64,000 nucleotides of DNA. It comes from an uncultured Acidimicrobiales bacterium. GTDB taxonomy: Bacteria > Actinomycetota > Acidimicrobiia > Acidimicrobiales > Aldehydirespiratoraceae. Both the position numbers and the translations under genes were made by a program. Under the pieces are notes generated by a model. It was not told the DNA's origin and made no database searches. It saw only the letters and a program-made list of their open reading frames with translations. Shown here piece after piece: positions 16,142-25,736 of the stretch. Each line of letters begins with the position of its first letter. The stretch's first letter is position 1. The DNA lies in NCBI GenBank assembly GCA_951812975.1, contig CATOTC010000002.1, forward strand, positions 186,001 to 250,000, in the 5' to 3' direction.

Positions 16142-18034
16142 CTAGCCCGCGCCGTTGGAACCCGCAGAAGCGGGCGCTCCAGCGGCCCACATCCTCGCAA
16201 AGTATCCGTCTTCGGCGATCAGTTCGGACCGGGTGCCCGTTTCGGCCACCCCACCGTCGGCGATCACCACAATACGGTCCGCCCGCATTGTGGTCTGGAG
16301 ACGGTGGGCGATGATCACCGCGGTGCGGCCCGCCAGCACCACGTCGAGGGCAGCTTCGACAGCCTGCTCGGTACGCAGATCAAGCGATGATGTCGCCTCG
16401 TCGAGAACCAGCAGGCGTGGTTGGGACAGGAAGGCCCGGGCCAGCGCGAGCAGTTGCCGCTCACCAGCGGAGAGGGAGACGCCCCGCTCATGGCAGGGGG
16501 TGTCGAGCCCGTCAGGCAGCCGCTCGAGCAGGCGGCTGAGTCCAACCTGTTGACAGGCGTCGATCAGGGCTTCGTCGTCAATCCCGCGGCATCCCAGCAA
16601 CAGGTTGTTCCGGATCGACCCGGCGAACAGGAACGGCTCCTGGGGTACGACCCCGATCTGGGACCGCAGCGACTCGACGGTGACGTTCCGCAGGTCGTGC
16701 CCGTCGATGGTCACAGTCCCGACACGCGGGTCGTAGAACCGGTTCAGCAGTTTGGCGATCGTCGACTTCCCTGCACCGGTCGGGCCGACCACGGCGATCG
16801 TCTCGCCCGGCATGAACTCCAGGTTCACATCGGAGACTACCGGGTCGTCATCGTCGTAACCGAAGGTCACGTCCTCGAGCCGGATATGTCCCTCGACCGC
16901 CGGCAGCTCATAGGCGTCGGGCGACTCGACGACACTCGGCTCGATGCTGAACACCTCGCTCAGCTTCACGACCGACGCACGGGCCTGCTGATAAATGTTG
17001 TAGAGGCCCACAAGTTCGGTGATCGGCGCGAAGAACGCTGCCACATAGAGCAGGAAGGCGCTCAGCTCCCCGATCGTCACACGGCCATCGAGCACCAGCG
17101 CGCCGCCGACCACCAACAGAATCATCTGCGACAGCGGACCCATCGCCTCCGCTCCCGGTCCGTAGACACCGTTGAGGAAGGCCGTCCGGTCGTTGGCGTC
17201 GAGGTACTCGCCCGCTTCGTTCTGATGCTCGACCACCACTCGCTCACGGCGGTTGTGTGCGGTGACGATGCGGATTCCGGCAAGGCTCTCCTGCAGATGC
17301 GCCAGCACGTTGGCGATGGTGTCCCGAACCCGGATCTGTGCCATTTGCGCCTGATGCCGATACCACAGCGACATCAACAAGGTGCCGGGCACGACGACCA
17401 CCAGGGTGATGACCGCCAACAGCGGGTTGAGGACGAACAGCACCACGGTGATCGCAACAAGGGTCACGCCCTGCACCGCGAGTTGAACCAGACCCTGCTG
17501 AAACAGCTGCTGCAGCGGTTCAAGGTCGCTGGTCATCCGGCTGAGCAGCCGACCTGGGCGCTCGTTGGCGTAGTACTCGACACTGAGCCGCTGGAAGTGG
17601 GAGAACAGCGAGACGCGCAGCTTCGCCATGATGGTGGCGCCGACACGGCCCGCGGCCATCGTCTTGAGCGCCCCGATGGCGATCGACACCGGCACCAACA
17701 GACCGAAGATCACACCCATGGTGATGACCAGACCCCGGTCACCGGCTCGGATACCGTCGTCGATCGTTATCTGCAACAACACCGGGCCGGCCTGACTGAT
17801 AACGGCCTCCAGAGCGACAAGCAGGAACACTCCGAACAGCGCCGCGCTGAAGGGCCGCAGAAAGTGCCTCATTGAGAACACGTGGCGGTCGTAGTGACTG
17901 TGGCTGAACGGCGGGGGGACTTCTGCTACTTCGGGAGGCCCCTCGTCCATGTAAGCCTCAACTTGAGCTTGAACCTCCGGCGGCACGCCCGAGAATCCTG
18001 TGTCGGCGATCCCGCCCCATCCGGCCATGCTCAT
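16142..18034 (-). CDS. ABC exporter half-transporter (consensus Walker site)
   Basis: A 630-aa type IV (MsbA-like) ABC exporter: about 80 residues of cytosolic N-terminus, six TM helices to about residue 370, then a nucleotide-binding domain with Walker A GPTGAGKST, signature VSLSAGERQ (a variant of LSGGQ), Walker B LLVLDEATSSLD with the catalytic Glu, and IIAHRL. It follows its partner (18110-19939) by 75 nt in the same direction. The altered signature here and the altered Walker B in the partner complement each other, as in heterodimeric exporters with one consensus and one degenerate ATP site. Cargo unknown: lipid, peptide or drug. Confidence 0.9.
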   Translation of the reverse strand: MSMAGWGGIADTGFSGVPPEVQAQVEAYMDEGPPEVAEVPPPFSHSHYDRHVFSMRHFLRPFSAALFGVFLLVALEAVISQAGPVLLQITIDDGIRAGDRGLVITMGVIFGLLVPVSIAIGALKTMAAGRVGATIMAKLRVSLFSHFQRLSVEYYANERPGRLLSRMTSDLEPLQQLFQQGLVQLAVQGVTLVAITVVLFVLNPLLAVITLVVVVPGTLLMSLWYRHQAQMAQIRVRDTIANVLAHLQESLAGIRIVTAHNRRERVVVEHQNEAGEYLDANDRTAFLNGVYGPGAEAMGPLSQMILLVVGGALVLDGRVTIGELSAFLLYVAAFFAPITELVGLYNIYQQARASVVKLSEVFSIEPSVVESPDAYELPAVEGHIRLEDVTFGYDDDDPVVSDVNLEFMPGETIAVVGPTGAGKSTIAKLLNRFYDPRVGTVTIDGHDLRNVTVESLRSQIGVVPQEPFLFAGSIRNNLLLGCRGIDDEALIDACQQVGLSRLLERLPDGLDTPCHERGVSLSAGERQLLALARAFLSQPRLLVLDEATSSLDLRTEQAVEAALDVVLAGRTAVIIAHRLQTTMRADRIVVIADGGVAETGTRSELIAEDGYFARMWAAGAPASAGSNGAG

Positions 18035-18109
18035 GGTCCGGCCTCCGCTGCGAGCGCGTGTTTGTCGTCGGCCTTGGAATCGCCGGGCGACTCGTCAGCG
18101 CTGGGTGAC

Positions 18110-19939
18110 TCATTCATCGCTGTGTGAACCGTCAGCGCTGTGTGAACCGTCAGCGAAGTGCTCCAGGAGGGCACCGTATTTCGGCTCCTCTACCAGCAGG
18201 TCCGCGTGGGTTCCGCTGGCTGCGACCTGGCCGTGTTCAAGCAGCACCACCCGGTCCGCAAGGGCGATCGTCGACAGTCGGTGGGCGATCACGATCACGG
18301 TTCGGTCAACCATCGCCTGACGAAGTGCCGAGTGGATCCTCTCCTCAACTCCGGCGTCGATGGCGCTGGTAGCGTCGTCGAGCACCAGGATCTGCGGGTC
18401 GTGCAACAGGGCCCGGGCCAACGAGATCCGCTGACGCTGACCTCCCGACAGCGTGTATCCCCGCTCGCCGAGAACCTCGTCGAATCCGTGCTCCAAGTCT
18501 TCGATGAACTCCAGGGCCTGAGCTGCCACCGCGGCCGCACGCACCGACTCGTCTGAAGCTGTCGGATCGGCGAAGGCGATGTTGTCCCGAACCGACATCG
18601 AGAACAGGAAGGGGTCGTCGAGCACCACCCCCACCGTGCGGCGCAGACTGTCGAGCTTCGCTTGGCGGATATCAATCCCGTCGATCGACACCGACCCGCC
18701 GCGCAGGTCATAGAACCGGGGCAGGAGCCGGGCCACCGTAGACTTGCCTGAAGCGGTTTCGCCGACGATGGCCACGGTCTCGCCCGGCTCGATGTCGAGG
18801 CTGAAGTCGCGCAGGACGTCGTGATCGGCGCCGTACCCGAATCGCACATCGCGAAACTCGATCCGGCCCGGGCCGCCGTCGATATCCACTGCGTCGGGGG
18901 CCTCGACCACATCGATCGGCTGATCGAAGATCTCATACACCCGCAACGCTGAGGCCTTGGCCCGCTGGCCCATCTGGATCAGGTGGCCGATGAACCGGAA
19001 CGGCACCTGCAGAATCATCACGTAAGCGCTGAAGGCGATCAGCGCGCCGATCCCGATCTGCTCCTGCTCCGCCAACAGTCCCCCATATAACAGCACCACA
19101 ACAAGGCCGATGCGGGGCAGGTGCTCCAGCGCGGGAATGTAACGCGCCGACACATCGGCACCCTTCACCTGCGCCCAACGGAGCTGATCGGCGACCCCCG
19201 CCATCCGGCGGACCTCGTGGCGTTCGCCGGCGAAACTCTTCACCACACGCACACCGGCGATGTTCTCTTCGGTGAGCGTCGCCACATCGGCCTGGCGGGC
19301 CATCACCAACCACCACACCGGCAACTGGGGATGGCGGCTCTTGAGCCCGATGTAGGCAACGACCGGCACCGGCAGCACGGTCACCAGCGTCAAGGGCACG
19401 CTCACCGCCAACATCAGCGCCAAGGCGAACACCAACGATGCCAACGACAACATCATGAACGGGCCGAAGTTCAAGAACAGCTGCACGGCACGGATGTCGC
19501 CGTTGGCCCTCGCCAGCAACTGGCCGGTCTCGCTGGTGTCGTAGAACGATGCTGAGAGCCGCGAGAGGTGGTCGAAAACGGCGTGCCGCAGAGCGGTCTC
19601 GACCCGGAAGGCAACTTTGAACATCTGCACCCGCGCGGCGTAGCCGCTGGCGAATCCGATGACCGTCAAAACGGCCAGAGCCCAGGCATACGGGGCGATC
19701 GGAGCAGACTGCTCGTCGAGCGCATTGTCCACCGCCAGCATCAGTACTGCGGGGATGACCGTGCGGACCAGCATCCCCACCGCGGTCCCTCCGACCGAAA
19801 CGGCCATTCCCATCTTCATCGGCGCAACCACTGGCCACAAACGGCGCAGCCAGCCTTTGGAGGCGTCGGGACTGGGACAACCCTGAGGGGTGACGTAGCG
19901 GGCCAGCTGCGGTGTGGCTACTGGTTCAACAACAGTCAT
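18110..19939 (-). CDS. ABC exporter half-transporter (degenerate Walker B)
   Basis: A 609-aa exporter with six TM helices (first near residues 42-75) and a C-terminal ATPase: Walker A GETASGKST, signature YTLSGGQRQ, Walker B ILVLDDATSAID where the catalytic Glu is Asp, and VIAHRLSTI. The Glu-to-Asp change marks the degenerate site of heterodimeric exporters; the LSGGQ serves the partner's consensus site. The C-terminus repeats DGSHSA because an 18-bp unit is duplicated just before the stop. First gene of a two-gene operon; the 200-nt upstream region shows no clear promoter of the TAnnnT type. Confidence 0.9.
   Translation of the reverse strand: MTVVEPVATPQLARYVTPQGCPSPDASKGWLRRLWPVVAPMKMGMAVSVGGTAVGMLVRTVIPAVLMLAVDNALDEQSAPIAPYAWALAVLTVIGFASGYAARVQMFKVAFRVETALRHAVFDHLSRLSASFYDTSETGQLLARANGDIRAVQLFLNFGPFMMLSLASLVFALALMLAVSVPLTLVTVLPVPVVAYIGLKSRHPQLPVWWLVMARQADVATLTEENIAGVRVVKSFAGERHEVRRMAGVADQLRWAQVKGADVSARYIPALEHLPRIGLVVVLLYGGLLAEQEQIGIGALIAFSAYVMILQVPFRFIGHLIQMGQRAKASALRVYEIFDQPIDVVEAPDAVDIDGGPGRIEFRDVRFGYGADHDVLRDFSLDIEPGETVAIVGETASGKSTVARLLPRFYDLRGGSVSIDGIDIRQAKLDSLRRTVGVVLDDPFLFSMSVRDNIAFADPTASDESVRAAAVAAQALEFIEDLEHGFDEVLGERGYTLSGGQRQRISLARALLHDPQILVLDDATSAIDAGVEERIHSALRQAMVDRTVIVIAHRLSTIALADRVVLLEHGQVAASGTHADLLVEEPKYGALLEHFADGSHSADGSHSDE
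18119..18154. repeat. 18-bp tandem duplication at the 3' end of the ABC gene
   Basis: Two copies of GCTGTGTGAACCGTCAGC (18119-18136 and 18137-18154), in frame, encoding the repeated DGSHSA at the C-terminus, two codons before the stop at 18110. Confidence 0.9.
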
Positions 19940-20145
19940 CGCTCACAAAGTCGGAGTCACAATGTCGGGGTCACAGCCGAAGCGCACAACATCACCAATA
20001 TCATTGATTGGGCGTGAGACCCGCATTTGAGTCCACCACTGTTGCGTCGGTGCTAGCGTCTGGTCTCAGACACGCGCCATCAAGGTCATGGCGCTTGAAG
20101 CGACTATAGGAGCCTTGGATTCGTCAACAGTCCTGAGGGGTCGGA

Positions 20146-21582
20146 ATGCGCACGCGAATCGAAAACCAGTTCGAGCCGATGACCTCAAGCTTGGGGCAGC
20201 GGTCGCTTGTTCGCCTGCGGACCGCCCTCGGAACCCTGGTGGCACTGAATTTCGCCGTGCTGTGGGCCGTCCCGGTGGTGGTTCAGGGTCAGGCCTACAG
20301 ACGCGGCCTACATCGAGTGTTCCGTCCCGTGCACCGTTTGCTCGACGGCTCACCCGCCCTACGCCGTTTCGCCACCAAACACATATATCGCCGACCGGTA
20401 CACGTCGATTATTTCGCAACGGCGATCCTCTTCGCGTTCGGCTTCCTGTTGTCTCTCGGCGGCCTGTTCGCGCTGCAGATCGTCACCAAGTCGCTGCCGT
20501 GGTACGTGGTCGTCGCCTACTACTTCATCTGGGTCGGACCCGGCGCTCGGTTCATGGCGGCCGCATACACGTTCGCGCACCGTGAGGGGCACCTGCCCGG
20601 CGGAAGGATGTACCGGCCGAAGATAGGGAACCGGGTCGGCAACTTCTTCGAGAACTGGATCGGCCCCTGGTACGGAACGATCCCCTACAACTTCTCGACC
20701 TCCCACCTCTTCCTGCACCACCGCTTGAACGGCGGCAAGGGCGACACCGTCTACGTATGGGACATCGACCGCACGAACTTCTGGGACGTGATTCGATACC
20801 AGTGGCGGGTCTTCAGATACATGACCGGCATCAGCAGCCTCACCGAGTTCCGACGCCAGCGAGGGGTTCTGCGGGCCGTGGACCGAGCACGCCGGACACT
20901 GATCAAAGGCATGGCCATCTACTGGATCCTCTTGCCGGCCGCGATTCTCACGTTGCTGACGGCGACTGGATCCAGCCTCTCCTCGGCTCTGCTGTTCCTG
21001 TTCTTCATCTACTTTCAACCCCTGTGCGCAATGTCGTGCTTCCTCTCGCTGATGAACCTCGGGTGGCATGGCTTCCTCGAATTCGACGAAGCCGGACGGC
21101 ATGTGAAGCACGTCACCTCGGGCACGATTCTCGACGGGCCCGACGACTCGTACGGCGAGGACTTCCACGTTGCCCACCATCATTTTCCCAGCATCAATCA
21201 CGACAGGCTGACGGACCACGTGGAGGCCGAACGGCAGGAATGGGGACGCTGCCACGGATCTGTCTTCGAGAACACCACGATCCTGGAGTTGTCTGTTCTG
21301 GTGATGCTCGGCCGATTCGACACTCTCATCGGCAACCACTATGTGGACTACTCGCAGGGGACCCTGTCCCAGGAAGAGCTCGTGGACTTGTTCGAACGTC
21401 GGGCGCAGCGCAAGGAGATGAGCTACGAGGAGTACGAGTTCGGTTATCTTCCACGCTTGAGGGAGTCGGCTGAGGAACTCGTGAGCAGCGGAGTGTGCGC
21501 CAACGAGAACAGTGCGTACGTGTATCAAGCTCACCGCAATCTCCAGCGCAATCTCAAAGTGCCGGCAGATCAGTCTGTATAG
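20146..21582 (+). CDS. fatty acid desaturase-like membrane di-iron protein
   Basis: A 478-aa membrane protein with hydrophobic segments near 28-48, 92-128 and 260-300. Three histidine boxes are present: H145-x3-H149 (HREGH), H187-x3-H191-H192 (HLFLHH) and H341-x2-H344-H345 (HVAHHH), the ligand pattern of membrane fatty acid desaturases and hydroxylases that use O2 and a di-iron centre. The chain is longer than typical desaturases (350-400 aa) because of a C-terminal helical tail (LSQEELVDLFERRAQRKEMS). GAGGGG lies about 6 nt before the ATG. It precedes a membrane-anchored protein by 20 nt and probably forms an operon with it. Substrate uncertain: acyl lipid, or another hydrophobic compound. 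Confidence 0.8.
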   Translation: MRTRIENQFEPMTSSLGQRSLVRLRTALGTLVALNFAVLWAVPVVVQGQAYRRGLHRVFRPVHRLLDGSPALRRFATKHIYRRPVHVDYFATAILFAFGFLLSLGGLFALQIVTKSLPWYVVVAYYFIWVGPGARFMAAAYTFAHREGHLPGGRMYRPKIGNRVGNFFENWIGPWYGTIPYNFSTSHLFLHHRLNGGKGDTVYVWDIDRTNFWDVIRYQWRVFRYMTGISSLTEFRRQRGVLRAVDRARRTLIKGMAIYWILLPAAILTLLTATGSSLSSALLFLFFIYFQPLCAMSCFLSLMNLGWHGFLEFDEAGRHVKHVTSGTILDGPDDSYGEDFHVAHHHFPSINHDRLTDHVEAERQEWGRCHGSVFENTTILELSVLVMLGRFDTLIGNHYVDYSQGTLSQEELVDLFERRAQRKEMSYEEYEFGYLPRLRESAEELVSSGVCANENSAYVYQAHRNLQRNLKVPADQSV

Positions 21583-21602
21583 CTGAGGAGACCGCCCGGG
21601 AC

Positions 21603-22823
21603 GTGAGCGTGAAACCTACTTTCTTGAGTCTCGCGATTGTGGCAGCCCTGCTCCTCGGGGTCGCGGCGGGGATCGGCAGCTATGTGTTCCGTGATGAGCC
21701 GCCGCCACCGCCGTGCGACCTCCCGACATCAGCGGAACTGCATGAGACGGTCGCTTCGAGCGCCGCGTGGATGGAACGCGCGCTCCAACCCAACAACCGG
21801 TTCTGGTACGAGTACGACCGCAGCACCGACACCTTTGCCAGCAACTACTTTGACGTGCGCCACGCCGGGGTGGTCATGTCGCTTTATCAGGTGGCCGCAA
21901 CCGGCGACAGCAGCGTGCTTGACACTGCCGACGGCGGCCTGCAATACATCCTCGACAACCTGAACACAGTCGGCGACATCACTGCCTTCGACGACTATCG
22001 ACGCGACACCGATCTTGGATCGACCGCGCTGGCCGTCAACGGACTGGTGCATCGACGCATCGCCACCGACGACGGTTCTTACGACGATCTGCTGCGATCC
22101 ATGGGGCGTTACATGCAGTCGTTGCTGCGTCCCGACGGGGGCATGTGGTTCGGAGCGTTCACCGACGGACTCGAACCGATGGTCGGGCGCACGTCCACCT
22201 TCTACACCGGCGAGGCGTTCTGGGGATTCGGACTGTTGGCCAACCAGTTCCCAGGTGAAGGCTGGGACGACTCGGCCCGACAAGTCGCCCACTATCTCGC
22301 AACCGCACGAGACGCTGAAGAAGGCATCGAGAACCCGCCGCTGGCCGACCAATGGGCTTCTTACGGATTCTCTGAGATGCGGACCTGGGGAGACCTTGCC
22401 GAAGCTGAACTCGCCTATGTCCGCTCGCTCAGCGAGGCGTACCACAAGCGCGTTGAACGCGAGATTCGACGCGAGGCATCCCGGGTGGGTGACGGAACCG
22501 AGCCGCCGCGCGAGTCGGTTCGACAGTCCCGGGGGGCCGCCTTCGGCACCACTGTGGAGGCTCTCTCGGCTCTCTGGCGCCTGAGTCGACAAGACCCCGG
22601 AATGGCCGACCTCGAGCCGCAGCTGCGCCAGGACCTCCTCTGCGGCGCGGGGATCCTCGTTGCCCGCCAGTACGACGCCGAACGCGCAGCGCCCTATGCG
22701 CGGCCCGATGTTGTCGAGGGTGCCTGGTTCACCGAGGACGTCACCCGCATGGACGACCAGCAGCACGCCATGTCCGGTGTCGCCCTAACTGTGGACGCGC
22801 TCGGACAACCGGACGTTCGCTGA
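21603..22823 (+). CDS. membrane-anchored protein, probable alpha/alpha toroid
   Basis: About 406 aa from GTG 21603, preceded by GAGGAG. One N-terminal TM helix (FLSLAIVAALLLGVAAGIGSY) and a Pro-rich linker lead to a 370-residue extracytoplasmic domain of helix pairs (NRFWYEYDRSTD, SNYFDVRHAGVVMSLYQVA, GSTALAVNGLVHRRI, FYTGEAFWGFGLLANQFPG) resembling six-hairpin glycosidase or similar alpha/alpha toroids. I do not recognise a named family or catalytic residues. An ATG upstream at 21495 would overlap the desaturase gene and place the helix internally, so I prefer the GTG. Linked to the desaturase-like gene; perhaps envelope lipid or glycan modification, which is inference. Confidence 0.65.
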   Translation: MSVKPTFLSLAIVAALLLGVAAGIGSYVFRDEPPPPPCDLPTSAELHETVASSAAWMERALQPNNRFWYEYDRSTDTFASNYFDVRHAGVVMSLYQVAATGDSSVLDTADGGLQYILDNLNTVGDITAFDDYRRDTDLGSTALAVNGLVHRRIATDDGSYDDLLRSMGRYMQSLLRPDGGMWFGAFTDGLEPMVGRTSTFYTGEAFWGFGLLANQFPGEGWDDSARQVAHYLATARDAEEGIENPPLADQWASYGFSEMRTWGDLAEAELAYVRSLSEAYHKRVEREIRREASRVGDGTEPPRESVRQSRGAAFGTTVEALSALWRLSRQDPGMADLEPQLRQDLLCGAGILVARQYDAERAAPYARPDVVEGAWFTEDVTRMDDQQHAMSGVALTVDALGQPDVR

Positions 22824-22839
22824 CCAGAACGATCAGGCC

Positions 22840-24045
22840 CTAAACGGATCGATCGGGGACCAACCGTCGGTAGTAGACAGCGCGAACCGCGAGCGCTTCG
22901 CGGATCTCGCCGGTCATCTCCTCAGCAAACTCGGCTCTATACGCGGTATCGGTCACGATCTGCACCGCGAACTGCAGACCCGACAGAAGCCCGATAAAGA
23001 CCGAGACCAGCACCAACTGTCGGCTGAATATCAGTTCAGCGCCCCACAGCGACCAACGTGACGCCCAGTCAGCGCTGCTTGTCAACTCTGTCGCCGTGGT
23101 CCACTGCAACAACGTGTCCTCGCGAACTGTCAACAGACCGAACAACAAATAGAAGGCCGTTATAACCAACGCCACCAAGAGAATCTGAATCGCTTGGGAC
23201 GCAAACAACAGCAGCGAAACGTTGTACTCGGCACGACGGTGCAGCCTCGGCGCGTCGGGAGCGGGATCTTCATCGCTCGGCACCATCTGTTCGACCGGCG
23301 TGTCGACGCTGCGCACCCGCACATCGGACCAGCGTTCGAAACGAGCCAGATCGACCGTGAGCCTCCGCACCGAGAGCATCACGAAACCGGAACCGATGGC
23401 CACGACCAACACCGCAACAGCCGCGAAATACGGCAGCGTGAAGTCGTTGGCCACCTGCCACATCTCGGCGTTCAGAAAGATGAAGGCCGAGAAGATCAAC
23501 AGGATCGGCAACGACTTCATGGTCAGGTTCACGATGTCGCCGATCTGTGTCTTCAACTGCGAGACAGACCAGCGGATCATGGGCAGCAGCCCCCAGGAGG
23601 TCACCACGAAGGCGACAAGCAGGACCAGCACGTTGAAGACCACTACGACCAGCACGTTCTCCGCTACCGCGTTCTGCGAACCGATCGCAGTCGGGACTGC
23701 GGGCAGGACCAGATACAGCACTATCTCCAATACGCCCACCCGGTCTGGCAGCTGAACCAGCCGACGTCCGCGAACCCGGTTCAGCAGGGCGAACGCTGCA
23801 ACCCCCACAGCGACGCAGCCGACGAAGACCGCTGCCTGCCCCCAGCCGGCCCAGCGGTCGCCGAAAGCCAGGAACAGCTCCAGAAACACCACAAAAGCGA
23901 GGAAGGGGAACATCCGGGTCAACACGTCCTCACGAACCGAATAGTGGTCGATCAGATGCGGAAGCCCGCGGCGTATGAACCAACGTTCGGTGCGATAACG
24001 ATCCCGCTCAAGCTCGACGCTGCTCAATGAATCCTCACTAGCCAC
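22840..24045 (-). CDS. conserved polytopic membrane protein coupled to imuB
   Basis: About 401 aa from GTG 24045, with about eight hydrophobic helices: near 45-63, 70-90, 105-125, 130-155, 185-205, 210-235, 285-315 and 340-365. A soluble loop lies near 240-280 (DVRVRSVDTPVEQMVPSDEDP). I recognise no family. An upstream ATG (24084) would overlap imuB by 28 nt; GTG 24045 begins 11 nt after the imuB stop and has TAGCGT 8 nt before it, a hexamer that includes the imuB stop codon. Either start makes it the third gene of the SOS-regulated imuA'-imuB unit, an unusual partner. Function unknown. Confidence 0.65.
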   Translation of the reverse strand: MASEDSLSSVELERDRYRTERWFIRRGLPHLIDHYSVREDVLTRMFPFLAFVVFLELFLAFGDRWAGWGQAAVFVGCVAVGVAAFALLNRVRGRRLVQLPDRVGVLEIVLYLVLPAVPTAIGSQNAVAENVLVVVVFNVLVLLVAFVVTSWGLLPMIRWSVSQLKTQIGDIVNLTMKSLPILLIFSAFIFLNAEMWQVANDFTLPYFAAVAVLVVAIGSGFVMLSVRRLTVDLARFERWSDVRVRSVDTPVEQMVPSDEDPAPDAPRLHRRAEYNVSLLLFASQAIQILLVALVITAFYLLFGLLTVREDTLLQWTTATELTSSADWASRWSLWGAELIFSRQLVLVSVFIGLLSGLQFAVQIVTDTAYRAEFAEEMTGEIREALAVRAVYYRRLVPDRSV

Positions 24046-24056
24046 TTCCGGCAACG

Positions 24057-25736
24057 CTAATCCCAGATGGCCACAACACTCCATTGGCCCGACTCGAGGG
24101 CCACGAGACGTGCCAGGCCGTCATCAGTGAGAAGCTGGAAACGGGCCTGGCGACAACTCCGCTCATCATCCCACCACCGCTCATCGACTGGCCACGGACC
24201 GGCCCAAGCCACAACTTCACACGAGCGGCCGTCGACCACCAGCAGATGGGGAGGCGACGACACCCGTCCGCGGCCGCTGACCGCAACTGCTGAGCCGTCA
24301 GCGTCGAGCAGCTCCACAACACGAGGTGACGACAGCACCCGAGCAGGTGAAGGAGCCGGCAGAGCCCCGGGCCAGGGGGCGACACCATCGGCACCAGCAG
24401 ACCGCTGTGTGTCGGCCGCTGTCACCGACCTGCCCAGAAGCTCGACCTCAGCGGACGGAACCAACCTCAGTTGCTCCTTGTGGTGGCGGCCGCCGCCGTA
24501 CACAGGCACCAGAACCGCCTCAGCACCCAGTTGCCCCTGCAGCCGAGCCGCAACACGCGCTGCCCGCCTGTCGGTCTCGCTCGCGCTGCCGCTGCCCCAG
24601 AAGTCGAGTTGGCAGCCGCCGGCCGCAACCACCTCCTGAGGTGCCAGAACCACTCGGGCAATGCCTCCGGTCGGCCGGTCTTTTAAACCACCTGCCCGTC
24701 CGCTCAGCCAACCATCGAGCTGCCATCGGACCCGGTCCGCTATCACCGCTGCCGACAACGCCCCTACATGGCGCCAGACACGCACCATCGACTCGCCGTG
24801 GGTGGTCTCTGCCTCAATCGCGATACGGACACACTCCACCCCCTCTGATCTGAGGCGTTGATGAAGCTCGTCAGCCAACGAACGGGCGCAGAAGGCGACC
24901 CGGTCGATGCGGTCTGCCGGAGGGTCGATATCGCTGGCAACGGACCAGTCGGGTGGTGGCAGCCGTCCCTGCGGTGAGTGTTCGTCGAGGCCTCTGGCGA
25001 GACGATGGGCGCTCACCCCCTCGTTGCCGAAGCGGGCCAGGACATCTGCTGTCTTCAGAGCAGCGAAAGCTCCGAGAGTGCCCAGGCCGAGCCGTGCCAA
25101 GACCTCAGTCAGCCCGGAGCCGTCAGCTGACCCGGAGCCGCTGGACAGCCCGGGGCCGACGCTGAGCTCTCGACGACCCAGCACCGAGATCGGCATGGGC
25201 GCCAGAAACTCAGGGCTGTGGCCGGGGTCGACAATTCGTGCCGGGTCGGCGGACCGCGCCGCCAACAGAGCGGCGAACGGCCCGTCAGCGATCCCAACAC
25301 GGACCACACCTGCAGGCGCATCCTCTGAACAACCTGCGAGCAGCCCAGCGATGACTTCGCCTGCTCGGGCAAGGACCAACTCAGCCAGCGCGGCCTCACC
25401 TCCGAAATATCGGGCCGGACCGCGGGTGACGAACGCACAGGTACCCGGACGTGTGACCTCGACCCCCGGCGTCACATCGTCGAGTGCGCCAAGAACAGGC
25501 TCAAAGGTCCGCGCCTCGCGGTCCAGGTCACGTTCACGAACCTTGAGCTCGACACAGCGGGCCTGCGCCACCCGCCGACGGAGCCCGCGGACAACTCCAC
25601 ACTCTCTGGCCGCCGGCGAGGCAGCCACGACCCGGTTGGCGAACACCACCGCTACCGGTTCGTCAAGCGGGCAGCCCAGAGCAACCACCGGCCAATCAGG
25701 GCACCACACCACCAGAGTCCGCACAGCCACGGTCAC
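24057..25736 (-). CDS. imuB: ImuB, catalytically inactive Y-family polymerase homologue
   Basis: A 559-aa protein starting at GTG 25736 (MTVAVRTLVVWCPDWPVVAL). It follows the Y-family layout but the acidic catalytic motifs are replaced: WCPDWP stands where DinB has DxDxFFA, and EVTRPGTCAFV where the SIDE motif would be. This is the hallmark of ImuB, a scaffold that binds the beta clamp, ImuA' and DnaE2 and brings the polymerase to lesions. The C-terminal PWPVDERWWDDERSCRQARFQLLTDDG is typical. It overlaps the imuA' stop by 4 nt (GTGA), so the two are translationally coupled. Confidence 0.92.
   Translation of the reverse strand: MTVAVRTLVVWCPDWPVVALGCPLDEPVAVVFANRVVAASPAARECGVVRGLRRRVAQARCVELKVRERDLDREARTFEPVLGALDDVTPGVEVTRPGTCAFVTRGPARYFGGEAALAELVLARAGEVIAGLLAGCSEDAPAGVVRVGIADGPFAALLAARSADPARIVDPGHSPEFLAPMPISVLGRRELSVGPGLSSGSGSADGSGLTEVLARLGLGTLGAFAALKTADVLARFGNEGVSAHRLARGLDEHSPQGRLPPPDWSVASDIDPPADRIDRVAFCARSLADELHQRLRSEGVECVRIAIEAETTHGESMVRVWRHVGALSAAVIADRVRWQLDGWLSGRAGGLKDRPTGGIARVVLAPQEVVAAGGCQLDFWGSGSASETDRRAARVAARLQGQLGAEAVLVPVYGGGRHHKEQLRLVPSAEVELLGRSVTAADTQRSAGADGVAPWPGALPAPSPARVLSSPRVVELLDADGSAVAVSGRGRVSSPPHLLVVDGRSCEVVAWAGPWPVDERWWDDERSCRQARFQLLTDDGLARLVALESGQWSVVAIWD

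Noticed and set aside
16421-17875. 484-aa open frame on the plus strand inside the ABC gene
   Set aside because: His/Gln/Arg-rich translation typical of the antisense of a GC-rich gene; the minus strand encodes a full ABC exporter.
20359-21534. 391-aa minus-strand frame opposite the desaturase
   Set aside because: No domain or signal; the plus strand has three correctly spaced His boxes.
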